The notes beneath the pieces were generated by a model. That model saw only the letters and a program-made list of their open reading frames with translations, made no database searches and was not told the origin of the DNA. Positions 6,615 to 14,531 of a stretch of 30,219 nucleotides of DNA are shown here, piece by piece. The stretch spans positions 1 through 30,219 of the forward strand of contig CALFXE010000256.1 of the NCBI GenBank assembly GCA_937927845.1, in the 5' to 3' direction. The first letter of the stretch is position 1, and the number at the start of each line of letters is the position of its first letter. The stretch comes from an uncultured Paludibacter sp. (GTDB lineage: Bacteria > Bacteroidota > Bacteroidia > Bacteroidales > Paludibacteraceae). The position numbers and the translations under genes were made by a program.

Positions 6615-8612
6615 TTATATCCTCCTGATTTCAGTATGTTCGGCAATGCTTTGATCTTCAAAATCGCCATCTATCATTTTATAAAGAGCATTGACGCGTG
6701 GTTTAATATTTTGCTCAACAATTGATGACCACTGCTCATCAGATACAATTACGATGACCTGCGAAGCCAAATTGCCAATTTCTCTTGCGACATTTCCTTT
6801 ATGTCCTGCACTAAGATTTCCAAAAGGCGAATCCATTACAATCGGGAAGTCGCCACCACTAAAGTCAGACATTAACTTGTCTTGCATCTTATCTCTTGCA
6901 TACGAAACAAGTGATCCAATAAATGCAAGACTGGCAATCTGCCCTTCACCGGTCGAAAGAATACGAGCATCTTTATTCGTATCATCATTTGTGATTTTGA
7001 GGACGAAATCATTGGTTAATGAAGCGATTCGATATGGTTTTTCCTTCATTGAGTCGAAGACTTCTTTTATTCTTTTATCAAGATTAACTCTTGTCATCTC
7101 AATAAAATATGATTGAATTTCCTGATTGAGCTGCCCAAGTTTAGAAACCGTGTCACGCCTTTTTTTCAGTGCTTCCGCTTGCGCGCCTTTAATAGAAACT
7201 TTTTCAAGCTCGTGATTCTTATTTTCTATTTTCTTATTCACGGTTTCAATTTCTATATTCAGCCAAGATATTTTATTCCTATATTCTTCGATATCACCTT
7301 TTATTGTAGTTCTAAGGTTTTCTTTTTCGGCAATATCAGCTTCATCCGAATTCGCCAGTTCTTTGCCAATCTGTTTTATTCTTTTGTTTGTGACATCCTT
7401 GTCTTGTTCTAAATCAAAAACATCCGACTTCAACGTATGGTACTTGCTAAAGAAGTCATCTGGAGATTCTTTTTGCTGTTTTATATAGCCTGTAAGACGG
7501 TGGTATGCATCATCCAATTCTGTTTTTCCTGCGTTTGCTTTCTTGGCTATTACTGCTTCATATTCCGGAGTATGTTCACACAGTGGGCGTCCACAAATGC
7601 AAACCTCGCTTTTTACTAAATCATCAATGAATTGTGTCTTAATATCTGAGGGTAATTCACCCTTCTGACGCTTGGATTCAAGATAATCATAAACATGATC
7701 AAAACAACTTGAGATAAGTGTATTTTTAAAATCCTTTGTTATAAGACGTGTTTTTGTAGCATTTTTTTCATCAATCTGCTTAATAAGTGCATCCCGATGA
7801 TTTTCAGCAAGTTCTCTTTGGGATTGAAGCCCCTTAACTATCTCACTGTTGTGAGTTTCTAAAAATCTCGAAATATCATCTAAATTTTCTTGGGCCTTTT
7901 GCATGTTATCTTTAAATGTACCAAGCTCATCCAGCCGTTTATCTCTTTCGGTACACAAAGCTTCATATTCATCCGACAATTTCTGCTCTGATGTTGACAG
8001 AAACCTTTTTTGATCCGCATTCAATTCGCGCTCGATTTTATCAAAGAACATCTTTAAATCTTCTAATTTCGTAAGTCCCAAGATATCAAGAGTGGCTTTT
8101 TTGATTTCTTCACGACCGTCAACTTGCGACAATCGATCAATCCGCTCACCGTCAAAGAAGAAAAATCCCCTAAGGTTCTGAGGAATAATACCATCAAAAA
8201 AGTTTCGTGTGTCTTTTACTTCTTTTGAGTTTCCAATGTCATCTTTGTAATAAATCGTAAATGCTTCATCACCGATCTTAAAGACATCATCCCCACGCCT
8301 CATAAAGTTCAACTTGCGTTTCATCGTATATTCAATATTTTTATTTTTAAACGCAATTTCGACCGATGCTTCATCAGTTTCATTGTCTTTTAACTGCTTT
8401 TCGGCAAGCTCGTTGAAAATCTTTTCTATGTAAAGAGGTTGTGTAACATCACCATAGAGACACCAATAAAAAGCATTGAGCATTGTCGTCTTTCCGGTAC
8501 CGTTTTCACCACGTATAACTGTGACATTTTTATCAGCATCGCAGGAAAATTCAATATCAGATTTACCGTAAAAACGGAAAAAGTTATTAACGGTCAGTCG
8601 TTTAATAATCAT
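6615..8612 (-). CDS. SMC/Rad50-like ATPase (DndD-like), phosphorothioation-linked
   Basis: 665 residues. The ABC-type ATPase head is split between the two ends, with Walker A GENGTGKTT (35-43), the DndD-like segment LRGFFFFDGERIDRLS (about 148-163), ABC signature LSTGEGQIASLAF near 550, and Walker B FPIVMDSPFGNLSAGHKGN near 586-604. Two long coiled-coil arms (about 190-330 and 365-500) flank a cysteine turn CICGRPLCEH near 337-346 that resembles a zinc hook. DndD has the same plan, and this protein is a paralogue of the true DndD at 14531. As part of the divergent operon it is more likely a component of the effector/restriction arm than of the modification complex. Start ATG overlaps the stop of the upstream small gene (ATGA), indicating translational coupling. 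No nuclease motif is visible. Confidence 0.88.
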   Translation of the reverse strand: MIIKRLTVNNFFRFYGKSDIEFSCDADKNVTVIRGENGTGKTTMLNAFYWCLYGDVTQPLYIEKIFNELAEKQLKDNETDEASVEIAFKNKNIEYTMKRKLNFMRRGDDVFKIGDEAFTIYYKDDIGNSKEVKDTRNFFDGIIPQNLRGFFFFDGERIDRLSQVDGREEIKKATLDILGLTKLEDLKMFFDKIERELNADQKRFLSTSEQKLSDEYEALCTERDKRLDELGTFKDNMQKAQENLDDISRFLETHNSEIVKGLQSQRELAENHRDALIKQIDEKNATKTRLITKDFKNTLISSCFDHVYDYLESKRQKGELPSDIKTQFIDDLVKSEVCICGRPLCEHTPEYEAVIAKKANAGKTELDDAYHRLTGYIKQQKESPDDFFSKYHTLKSDVFDLEQDKDVTNKRIKQIGKELANSDEADIAEKENLRTTIKGDIEEYRNKISWLNIEIETVNKKIENKNHELEKVSIKGAQAEALKKRRDTVSKLGQLNQEIQSYFIEMTRVNLDKRIKEVFDSMKEKPYRIASLTNDFVLKITNDDTNKDARILSTGEGQIASLAFIGSLVSYARDKMQDKLMSDFSGGDFPIVMDSPFGNLSAGHKGNVAREIGNLASQVIVIVSDEQWSSIVEQNIKPRVNALYKMIDGDFEDQSIAEHTEIRRI

Positions 8613-8794
8613 CCCACAACCCCCTTGACTTTATCCAATATTTCGTTCTTTATCATTGATTTTGACATCTGTGTACCCATATCACTGTACATTTTCAAAA
8701 TCTCGAAATAAAGTTGCTGGGTGGGTTTATCATAGTGCGACAGAATTTTTTCAAATTCTTCCTGCTCAGTGCTTTTCATTATGTCTTCCATCAT
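8609..8794 (-). CDS. Small helical protein between helicase and SMC-like ATPase
   Basis: 61 residues (59 if the second adjacent ATG is used). GGGAG lies 5-8 bases upstream and the stop overlaps the next start by ATGA, so it is clearly part of the operon and translationally coupled to the ATPase. The sequence is charged and helical (EQEEFEKILSHYDKPTQQLY, then SKSMIKNEILDKVKG), with no motif I recognise. Its size and position suit an adaptor or subunit that tethers the ATPase to the helicase; this is inference only. Confidence 0.75.
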   Translation of the reverse strand: MMEDIMKSTEQEEFEKILSHYDKPTQQLYFEILKMYSDMGTQMSKSMIKNEILDKVKGVVG

Positions 8795-8802
8795 TACACT
8801 CC

Positions 8803-10179
8803 CTAATTGTTATACATATTCCAGATACTTATAATTTTACTGTAGGCTTCTTCTTTGTTCAAGGATAAATCGGCAAATTCTTTAAAACGATCAAATTCTC
8901 TGTTCAAAATTCGACGTTCAGCCGAAATTTCCTCACTGGACATATTCTTGATCTCATACTGATTAAGCGTTGGTACAACAAAGAAGTCATATATTTCAGC
9001 CATGTCTTTACCTTCGCTTTTACGTAAGATACGACCTCGACGTTGTATAAACTCTTTTGGGTTCGTTCCACTTGAAAGAATAAATGCTCTTCGCAACTGT
9101 GGAATATCCACACCCTCATCCAAGCAACGTATAGCCGTAATCGCATCAATGTCGCCTTTTGCAAAAGTGTTCAACACATACTTCCGATCTTTCTTATCCT
9201 CTGCTGCTGTGAAGGTGTGCGATTTGATGCCGAAATCAAAAGACAATAACTTATTTATTTTTTCAACATACCGCTCATCCGCTTCGATACGATCACCACA
9301 ATAAAAGAGATTATATTTTGTGCCGACAATGATATTTTTCATCATTTTTAGCATTTCGTATTTGTTTTTTGCCGTGGTTATAATCCTTGCTCTCTTAAGT
9401 AAAAGGCTCTGTAAGACTTCGTTATCGGTTATATCGTCATTCGAAGCGATAGCTTTTCCAATCTTCTTTGATAAAATATAATATTCATCTTTTTCTTCCA
9501 CCGTAAGCTCTACGAAAACTGGATGATAGTAGTACGGAGTCAGGAAGCCCTCTTTAATAGCACGTTCCAATGAAAAACTATAAACAATATCGTTTTTGAA
9601 ATAAGCTTTGAGTTTATCCATGTTTTCGCTTGACCATTTCGACATTAATGTCGCAGAAAGACCTAAGCGAAATCTTGCTTTTTCAGGTAGCAAGTCAACA
9701 CCAGATTTGGTTGCAAAATGATGCATTTCATCTATGCAGAAAATATAATCACCGCTTATGCGTTCTAATTCTTCCTGAAAATCATCAGTATAAAATGTTG
9801 CATTTGTTGTGGCGATAAACAGTGATTTTCGATGCCCTTTATTGAAAAGATCAACAATCGAGGTCAGTTTTGATTTCCATATTGCTTTGGATTCATAGCA
9901 AACCAAGGGATGAATTCCAAAATCAGATAGCACATCAACCCATTGCTCTAAAAGCACTTTATATGGCAGAACTAAGACCAGTCCACACGGTGTATCCGCT
10001 AATGCATATTGCTCTAATAATTTAACGATTCCGCATATACTGGTGATTGTTTTTCCAGTACCGGTTGCCATTTCAAGAATGCCGCAACCCTCATGAGATA
10101 ACCACGCGCGGATTGCTTCCCCTTGGTAATCTCTTATTTTAATATTTTTAGGAATGCCAATGCCGATTTCTGTGCTCAT
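8803..10179 (-). CDS. SF2 DEAD/DEAH-type DNA helicase, phosphorothioation-linked
   Basis: 458 residues; ATG with AAGGGG seven bases upstream. All core SF2 motifs are present: a Q-motif-like IRDYQGEAIRAW (15-26), Walker A ATGTGKT (38-44), motif II DEMH (150-153), motif III SAT (175-177), and motif VI QRRGRILRKSEG near 385. The fold resembles XPB/type I restriction translocases, so ATP-driven translocation on duplex DNA is the likely activity. Length is that of a bare two-RecA-domain motor with a short C-terminal extension; no nuclease, methylase or target-recognition domain is fused. It is the second gene of the minus-strand operon (14-nt gap after the Mrr-platform gene), so its partners probably supply recognition and regulation. 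Confidence 0.9.
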   Translation of the reverse strand: MSTEIGIGIPKNIKIRDYQGEAIRAWLSHEGCGILEMATGTGKTITSICGIVKLLEQYALADTPCGLVLVLPYKVLLEQWVDVLSDFGIHPLVCYESKAIWKSKLTSIVDLFNKGHRKSLFIATTNATFYTDDFQEELERISGDYIFCIDEMHHFATKSGVDLLPEKARFRLGLSATLMSKWSSENMDKLKAYFKNDIVYSFSLERAIKEGFLTPYYYHPVFVELTVEEKDEYYILSKKIGKAIASNDDITDNEVLQSLLLKRARIITTAKNKYEMLKMMKNIIVGTKYNLFYCGDRIEADERYVEKINKLLSFDFGIKSHTFTAAEDKKDRKYVLNTFAKGDIDAITAIRCLDEGVDIPQLRRAFILSSGTNPKEFIQRRGRILRKSEGKDMAEIYDFFVVPTLNQYEIKNMSSEEISAERRILNREFDRFKEFADLSLNKEEAYSKIISIWNMYNN

Positions 10180-10193
10180 AATAATTCCCCTTA

Positions 10194-11693
10194 TTAACGG
10201 AAGAACATTGATGCAATATCACTTGCGGTATCGCCATCATCCTCATTAGTTTCTTCTACACCCTGATTCAAACACTTTTCAGCCCAATCAATAACAACAT
10301 CGACTACTTTTGATATGCTTTGTGTTGTGAATCCGGCATCTTTTAACTGTTTAATATCCAACTCTAAAATGTCAGCCATCATTAATTTATTACTACTTTG
10401 CATAAACACTACAAATTCTTTGTAATCATCTTTCCAATACACGGTTTGAATCGCTTCGTCAGCGTTAATTTCTTGTTGCTCAAAATCAGCTTTGATTTGT
10501 CTGATCACATCAGATAATGCCGATAACTTTGGACTGGATGATGGTGCAGGTTCTTTTAAATTGACTCGTTTTCCTATCTTGCTCTCATTGAGTGGAATAA
10601 CAGGCTGTAGCTTGCCTTTATAATGTGTCTTTAATCCCTTGATACATTCTTTACAGTCTACAAGTGCAAGGTTTATGTTTTTAAAAGAGTCTTTCTGTGT
10701 TTCTAAGGATATTATACAACTATTCACTTCATTGCCGTTACTCATGTCAACAGTTTTTGTGCTTCCGTTAATAATAATTGACTCTAAAAATGGTAATAGT
10801 GCGAATAGGTCATGACTGATTTTCAAAACAATTTGAAGGATTATGTTTTCATACAAGAGATTCTGTTGCCGCTCATTAAACATGACTGTTTTGATTTCTT
10901 TTTTAGTCTTAATAAATTTATATTCTTTGACGTTAGGGACACTTTCAAATGGAGGCAAATAAATAGATATTAAGAGCTGTTTTACATCATCAAAAAATGT
11001 TATTTTGGTTTCAATCTTTATGGGAACAATCTGTGTGATGAAATAGTCTACAACCGTTTCAACCTCGCCGGACTGCTGGCTAACAAATTCCGATTCTCTC
11101 TTTTTAATCTTCTCATTGTGATTTTCCAAGTTCGATAAAAACGCCTGATACTCAGCAATATGTTTTTCTTTTCTTCTTACTTCATCCTCTTTATATTGTT
11201 TCGTCCTTTCGGTAAAACATTGCTGCGCTTCAGCTTCTTTACCTAATCTGAATTTTAACTTTTTCTTTGAGAAAAACTCCATAAACCTGCTTACTTTAGG
11301 AACGTTCAGTTCATTAAGTATGCGATCTAAACTTGGAGGATTTGAAGGGCGGTATTTTTGAAAATCATCGTGCATTAAAAAACCGTCATAATATGTATGG
11401 TAACAAATCTGTGTATATTTTTTACCTTTATTAATACTCTGCAAAATATTAAGTTTTTTTGACAATGACAAATTTAACTGCTCGGTCTTTGCGGCTAACT
11501 GCTCAACCTCCAGCTTGTTTTCTTGTCTGATTCTTTGAGTTTCCCACCTTGCGAACTGTTTCTCAATATTTTGATTCAATTCTTCATAAGAATGTCCATA
11601 TACTCTCTTAACTTCACCAGTGTATGGATTGGTTACAACATTGGAAACCCTTGATGTGGAATAACTGCGTGGATATCTAATATATCTTGGCAT
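10194..11693 (-). CDS. Mrr-type restriction-protein platform without a visible nuclease domain
   Basis: 499 residues; ATG with AAAGGA eight bases upstream; first gene of the operon. Residues about 140-215 are a charged coiled coil (RTKQYKEDEVRRKEKHIAEY). Residues about 215-365 contain VDYFITQIVP, ISIYLPPFESVPNVKEYKFI, NLLYENIILQIVLKISHDLF, EVNSCIISLETQKDSFKNIN and LVDCKECIKGLKTHYKGKL. From memory this block matches the N-terminal platform of Mrr_cat 'restriction endonuclease' proteins, where the nuclease follows directly with D, ExK (QAKR-like) residues. Here the last ~120 residues instead hold a predicted linker, IKADFEQQEINADEAIQTVY and helical segments ending in SDIASMFFR; I find no D…ExK pair. 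The N-terminus is Arg/Tyr-rich. It probably binds DNA or the modification mark for the helicase and ATPase encoded downstream. Confidence 0.72.
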   Translation of the reverse strand: MPRYIRYPRSYSTSRVSNVVTNPYTGEVKRVYGHSYEELNQNIEKQFARWETQRIRQENKLEVEQLAAKTEQLNLSLSKKLNILQSINKGKKYTQICYHTYYDGFLMHDDFQKYRPSNPPSLDRILNELNVPKVSRFMEFFSKKKLKFRLGKEAEAQQCFTERTKQYKEDEVRRKEKHIAEYQAFLSNLENHNEKIKKRESEFVSQQSGEVETVVDYFITQIVPIKIETKITFFDDVKQLLISIYLPPFESVPNVKEYKFIKTKKEIKTVMFNERQQNLLYENIILQIVLKISHDLFALLPFLESIIINGSTKTVDMSNGNEVNSCIISLETQKDSFKNINLALVDCKECIKGLKTHYKGKLQPVIPLNESKIGKRVNLKEPAPSSSPKLSALSDVIRQIKADFEQQEINADEAIQTVYWKDDYKEFVVFMQSSNKLMMADILELDIKQLKDAGFTTQSISKVVDVVIDWAEKCLNQGVEETNEDDGDTASDIASMFFR

Positions 11694-11756
11694 GCAAAAA
11701 ATCCTTTGCAGAGTATTTAGGTATTACAGGGAAACCTATAAACCATATATATATTT

Positions 11757-11785
11757 ATTATAACATAAAAATATTTTTTTGAAAA
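11757..11785 (-). promoter_or_regulatory. Possible promoter of the minus-strand restriction-type operon
   Basis: On the minus strand TATAAT (complement of 11757-11762) lies 17 bp downstream of a weak TTTTCA (complement of 11780-11785). Start of the first gene is 64 bp further on at 11693. Confidence 0.4.
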
Positions 11786-11818
11786 CAAATATTATCATAA
11801 TATTGCCATTTTACGATT

Positions 11819-11850
11819 AAAAGTCGAGTAAAACCTCGGCTTTTGATTTT
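11819..11850 (+). terminator. Orphan intrinsic terminator in the divergent intergenic region
   Basis: AAAAGTCGAG (11819-11828) pairs with CTCGGCTTTT (11835-11844) with one wobble and a TAAAAC loop; the T tract continues (TTTTGATTTTTTT). No plus-strand gene ends here, because the flanking operons are divergent. It lies upstream of the dndB promoter and would insulate dndB from stray plus-strand transcription. Confidence 0.65.
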
Positions 11851-11885
11851 TTTATTCACTTATTCCACTTCTTTTGACAAAGTGC

Positions 11886-11963
11886 TTGATTTAATTTGGA
11901 AGTTGATATATAATACTTCCAATAGTAATTTTAATGTTTCCTTTTTAATATTATATACTTCCA
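11886..11963 (+). promoter_or_regulatory. dnd operon promoter with inverted-repeat operator
   Basis: TTGATT (11886-11891), 17-bp spacer, TATAAT (11909-11914). The -10 sits in the centre of a perfect 8-bp inverted repeat, TTGGAAGT (11896-11903) and ACTTCCAA (11915-11922). A third half-site ACTTCCA recurs at 11957-11963, 42 bp after the second, just before the ribosome site AAGGAGG. DndB proteins are known in some bacteria to repress their own dnd operon through spaced inverted repeats, so this is a good candidate DndB or other repressor operator. Confidence 0.7.
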
Positions 11964-11977
11964 TAAGGAGGGTGTTT

Positions 11978-13033
11978 ATGGCTATTTCTCGAAAAAATAA
12001 AGAGACTATTGAGTTGTCTGCTGTCAGAGGAATTCAAGCTGGTCGTCAGTATTACACTGTTATGTGCCCATTACATACTGCAGTACAGTTGTTTTCATAT
12101 TCCGATAGCTCTTTGCCTCCGGATGTACGAGCGCAACGTGTCTTGAATAAACAACGTATACCCGAAATGAGGGACTACATCCTTGGCAATGTGGAATCAT
12201 ATGTTTTCTCGGCACTGACTGCGTCGGTTGATGGAGATATTGAGTTTATCCAAAGCAAAGATGATCACAGGATTGGAAGCTTGAAGATTTCATTAAATTC
12301 TCGTATAATTATAAATGATGGTCAGCATCGTCAGGCGGCAATTGCCGCAGCATTAAAAGTGAATCCTTCTCTCAGAAATGAAGACATTTCAATTGTTTTA
12401 TACCATGATTTAGGGCTAAGGCGATCACAACAAATGTTTACGGATTTGAATCGCCATGCTGTTCGTCCAACCAAATCGCTCAATATTCTCTTTGACAACC
12501 GTGACGAGTTTTCTTTGCTTATAAAAGACTCTATTGAAAATATACCAATGTTTCACGATTCAGTCGAAAAAGAAAAATCCACTATTTCAAACCGTTCAAA
12601 AGCCCTGTTTACATTAAGCGGCATTTATCATGCCTCTCAGGATTTAATTAAAGGTTTTGAATTATCAGAAGAGGAACAAAGAAAAGGAATTGTTGACTTT
12701 TGGGTCGCTGTTTCTGAAAATATGCTCCCTTGGCAACAAGCTAAGAACCGATTGATCGCGCCAGAAGATTTTCGAAAAGATTATATTTGTGCTCATACCA
12801 TCATGCTCCGTGCTTTAGGAAATATGGGGAACACATTATTGGAGCAATATCCCGATATATGGAAAGATAAGCTCAAAATTTTACAAGAGATTGATTGGCT
12901 AAAAAATAACAAAGAATTTCAAGGTGTCGTGCTGGTTGGAGATAAGATTTCAGCTTCTCGGAATAACCAAGCCGCATTTGCAGAATATCTGAAGTCAAAG
13001 CTCACTCTTGAACGCAAGAAAGGAAAAGAATAG
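11978..13033 (+). CDS. dndB: DndB, phosphorothioation regulator/modulator (DGQHR protein)
   Basis: 351 residues from ATG 11978, which has AAGGAGG eight to nine bases upstream. An upstream in-frame ATG at 11843 would run through the promoter and operator and has no good ribosome site. The signature DGQHR is at 114-118 (RIIINDGQHRQAAIAAAL), followed by the family segment MFTDLNRHAVRPTKSLNILF at about 150-170. DndB is not needed for sulfur insertion but tunes its frequency and can repress the operon (family knowledge). It is first in a five-gene plus-strand operon dndB-C-D-E-A; the next start is one base after its stop. The DGQHR fold is ParB-like, and nucleotide binding or hydrolysis by DGQHR proteins is plausible. 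Confidence 0.92.
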   Translation: MAISRKNKETIELSAVRGIQAGRQYYTVMCPLHTAVQLFSYSDSSLPPDVRAQRVLNKQRIPEMRDYILGNVESYVFSALTASVDGDIEFIQSKDDHRIGSLKISLNSRIIINDGQHRQAAIAAALKVNPSLRNEDISIVLYHDLGLRRSQQMFTDLNRHAVRPTKSLNILFDNRDEFSLLIKDSIENIPMFHDSVEKEKSTISNRSKALFTLSGIYHASQDLIKGFELSEEEQRKGIVDFWVAVSENMLPWQQAKNRLIAPEDFRKDYICAHTIMLRALGNMGNTLLEQYPDIWKDKLKILQEIDWLKNNKEFQGVVLVGDKISASRNNQAAFAEYLKSKLTLERKKGKE

Positions 13034-13034
13034 T

Positions 13035-14531
13035 ATGGGAATTAATAAAGATGATATAAGAACGCTAACCGAAATCGTAAAGAATTTATATCTATCTGAT
13101 GATATACCGTGGGTGATTGGTTATTCCGGGGGCAAGGACAGCACCGCGACCTTGCAATTGGTATGGCATGCTCTTTCTGAAATGAAACCAGAAGAATTAA
13201 AAAAATCAGTGCATGTAATAAGCACTGATACATTAGTTGAATCGCCTGTTGTTGCAAAATGGGTTGAAATATCGCTTGCAAGAATGAAAACCGCTGCTGA
13301 AATAGCGGAACTTCCCATCGTTTCTCATCGCTTGATTCCTGATTATAAGGATACCTTTTGGGTAAATATTTTAGGCAGAGGCTATCCTTATCCTCGCCCG
13401 AACTTCAGATGGTGTACAGATCGTTTGAAAATACAACCGGCAAATACATTTGTTCAAAACGTAGTTGCTGTTCATGGCGAAGTAATCATGGTTTTGGGTA
13501 CTCGAAAAGCTGAGAGTGCCAACCGTGCCAAAACAATGGCTTATTACGAAAAGCAAAGAGTTAGAGAGTTTCTTAGCCCTAACTCAACCATGCAAAATGA
13601 GCTAATCTTCTCACCTTTAGAAGATTGGACAGACGATGATGTATGGACTTTTTTAATGCAGTATAAAAATCCTTGGGGGCATTCAAATAAAGAGTTATTG
13701 ACTATGTATAGAGGGGCAACTGCTGATGGTGAATGTCCACTTGTTATGAACACAGACACGCCAAGTTGTGGTAAAAGCCGTTTTGGTTGCTGGGTTTGCA
13801 CGATGGTTGAGCAGGATAAGTCTATGGCTGCCATGATCATGAATGACAGCGAAAAAGCATGGATGACTCCACTGTTAGAGCTTCGCAATCATATTGGCAA
13901 CGCTGAACTTGACCGTGAACGCCGTGATTTTAGACGCATGACGGGGCATATAAAAGCATATAAAGGTCGGCTCGTTCATGGACCATATAAAAAAGAGGTT
14001 AGAGAAGAATGGTTGCGTAGTTTACTTAAAATTCAAGCTGATATCAATCGAAACGGACCGGCGGAGTTTAGAGAGCTTGAACTCATCACTTTAGGAGAAT
14101 TAAAAGCAATCCGGAGAATTTGGCTTGATGAAAAGCATGAGTTTGATGACAGCTTGCCAAGAATTTACGAGGAGATCACAGACAAAATTTATACTGATGA
14201 TACATTCACAGAAGGCTCTGCATTTGGTGTCGAAGAGTGGAAGCTGTTGCGTGATGTCTGTTCGGATTTATATCCTGACGAAGAACTTGTTTTTCAGATG
14301 ATGACTCGTTTGGTTGATGTTGAAAAAAAATCATCAGATATGAAAAAGCGCAAAGGCGTACTCGGTAATATTGAGACTGAAATCAGCAAATGCTATTATA
14401 AAAATGAAGAGGATGCTTTGAATTTTGCACTTATTAAAAACCGCCGAAAAAAAGATATGGGCGGTAACTTTGATGAGAAAGCAGAAATTTTAGAAGATGA
14501 TATAGACTTAGCATATGGAGGTGATGCTTAA
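13035..14531 (+). CDS. dndC: DndC, PAPS-reductase-like sulfur-modification enzyme
   Basis: 498 residues from ATG 13035 (AAAGGAAAAG upstream); a TTG nine codons earlier inside dndB is less likely. DndC activates the DNA backbone with ATP and helps place sulfur in the phosphodiester. The PP-loop SGGKDST is at 31-37. NFRWCTDRLKI near 124-134 matches the conserved substrate-binding segment of PAPS-reductase-like enzymes. The cysteine set CPLVMNTDTPSCGKSRFGCW followed by VC (about 234-256) fits the 4Fe-4S ligands of DndC. A C-terminal half of helical, charged sequence is normal for the family. The stop overlaps the dndD start (TAATG), indicating translational coupling within the DndCDE complex. 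Confidence 0.95.
   Translation: MGINKDDIRTLTEIVKNLYLSDDIPWVIGYSGGKDSTATLQLVWHALSEMKPEELKKSVHVISTDTLVESPVVAKWVEISLARMKTAAEIAELPIVSHRLIPDYKDTFWVNILGRGYPYPRPNFRWCTDRLKIQPANTFVQNVVAVHGEVIMVLGTRKAESANRAKTMAYYEKQRVREFLSPNSTMQNELIFSPLEDWTDDDVWTFLMQYKNPWGHSNKELLTMYRGATADGECPLVMNTDTPSCGKSRFGCWVCTMVEQDKSMAAMIMNDSEKAWMTPLLELRNHIGNAELDRERRDFRRMTGHIKAYKGRLVHGPYKKEVREEWLRSLLKIQADINRNGPAEFRELELITLGELKAIRRIWLDEKHEFDDSLPRIYEEITDKIYTDDTFTEGSAFGVEEWKLLRDVCSDLYPDEELVFQMMTRLVDVEKKSSDMKKRKGVLGNIETEISKCYYKNEEDALNFALIKNRRKKDMGGNFDEKAEILEDDIDLAYGGDA

Noticed and set aside
8439..8711. Plus-strand frames opposite the SMC-like ATPase and helicase genes (also 6691-7619, 9002-9818)
   Set aside because: No ribosome sites and fully inside well-supported genes on the other strand.
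6148..11693. DptF/DptG/DptH (DndFGH) restriction genes
   Set aside because: Sizes and motifs do not fit; there is no very large HerA/FtsK-type DptH and the proteins match other families.
11843..11977. N-terminal extension of dndB by 45 residues
   Set aside because: It runs through the promoter, operator and ribosome site; ATG 11978 has AAGGAGG at ideal spacing.
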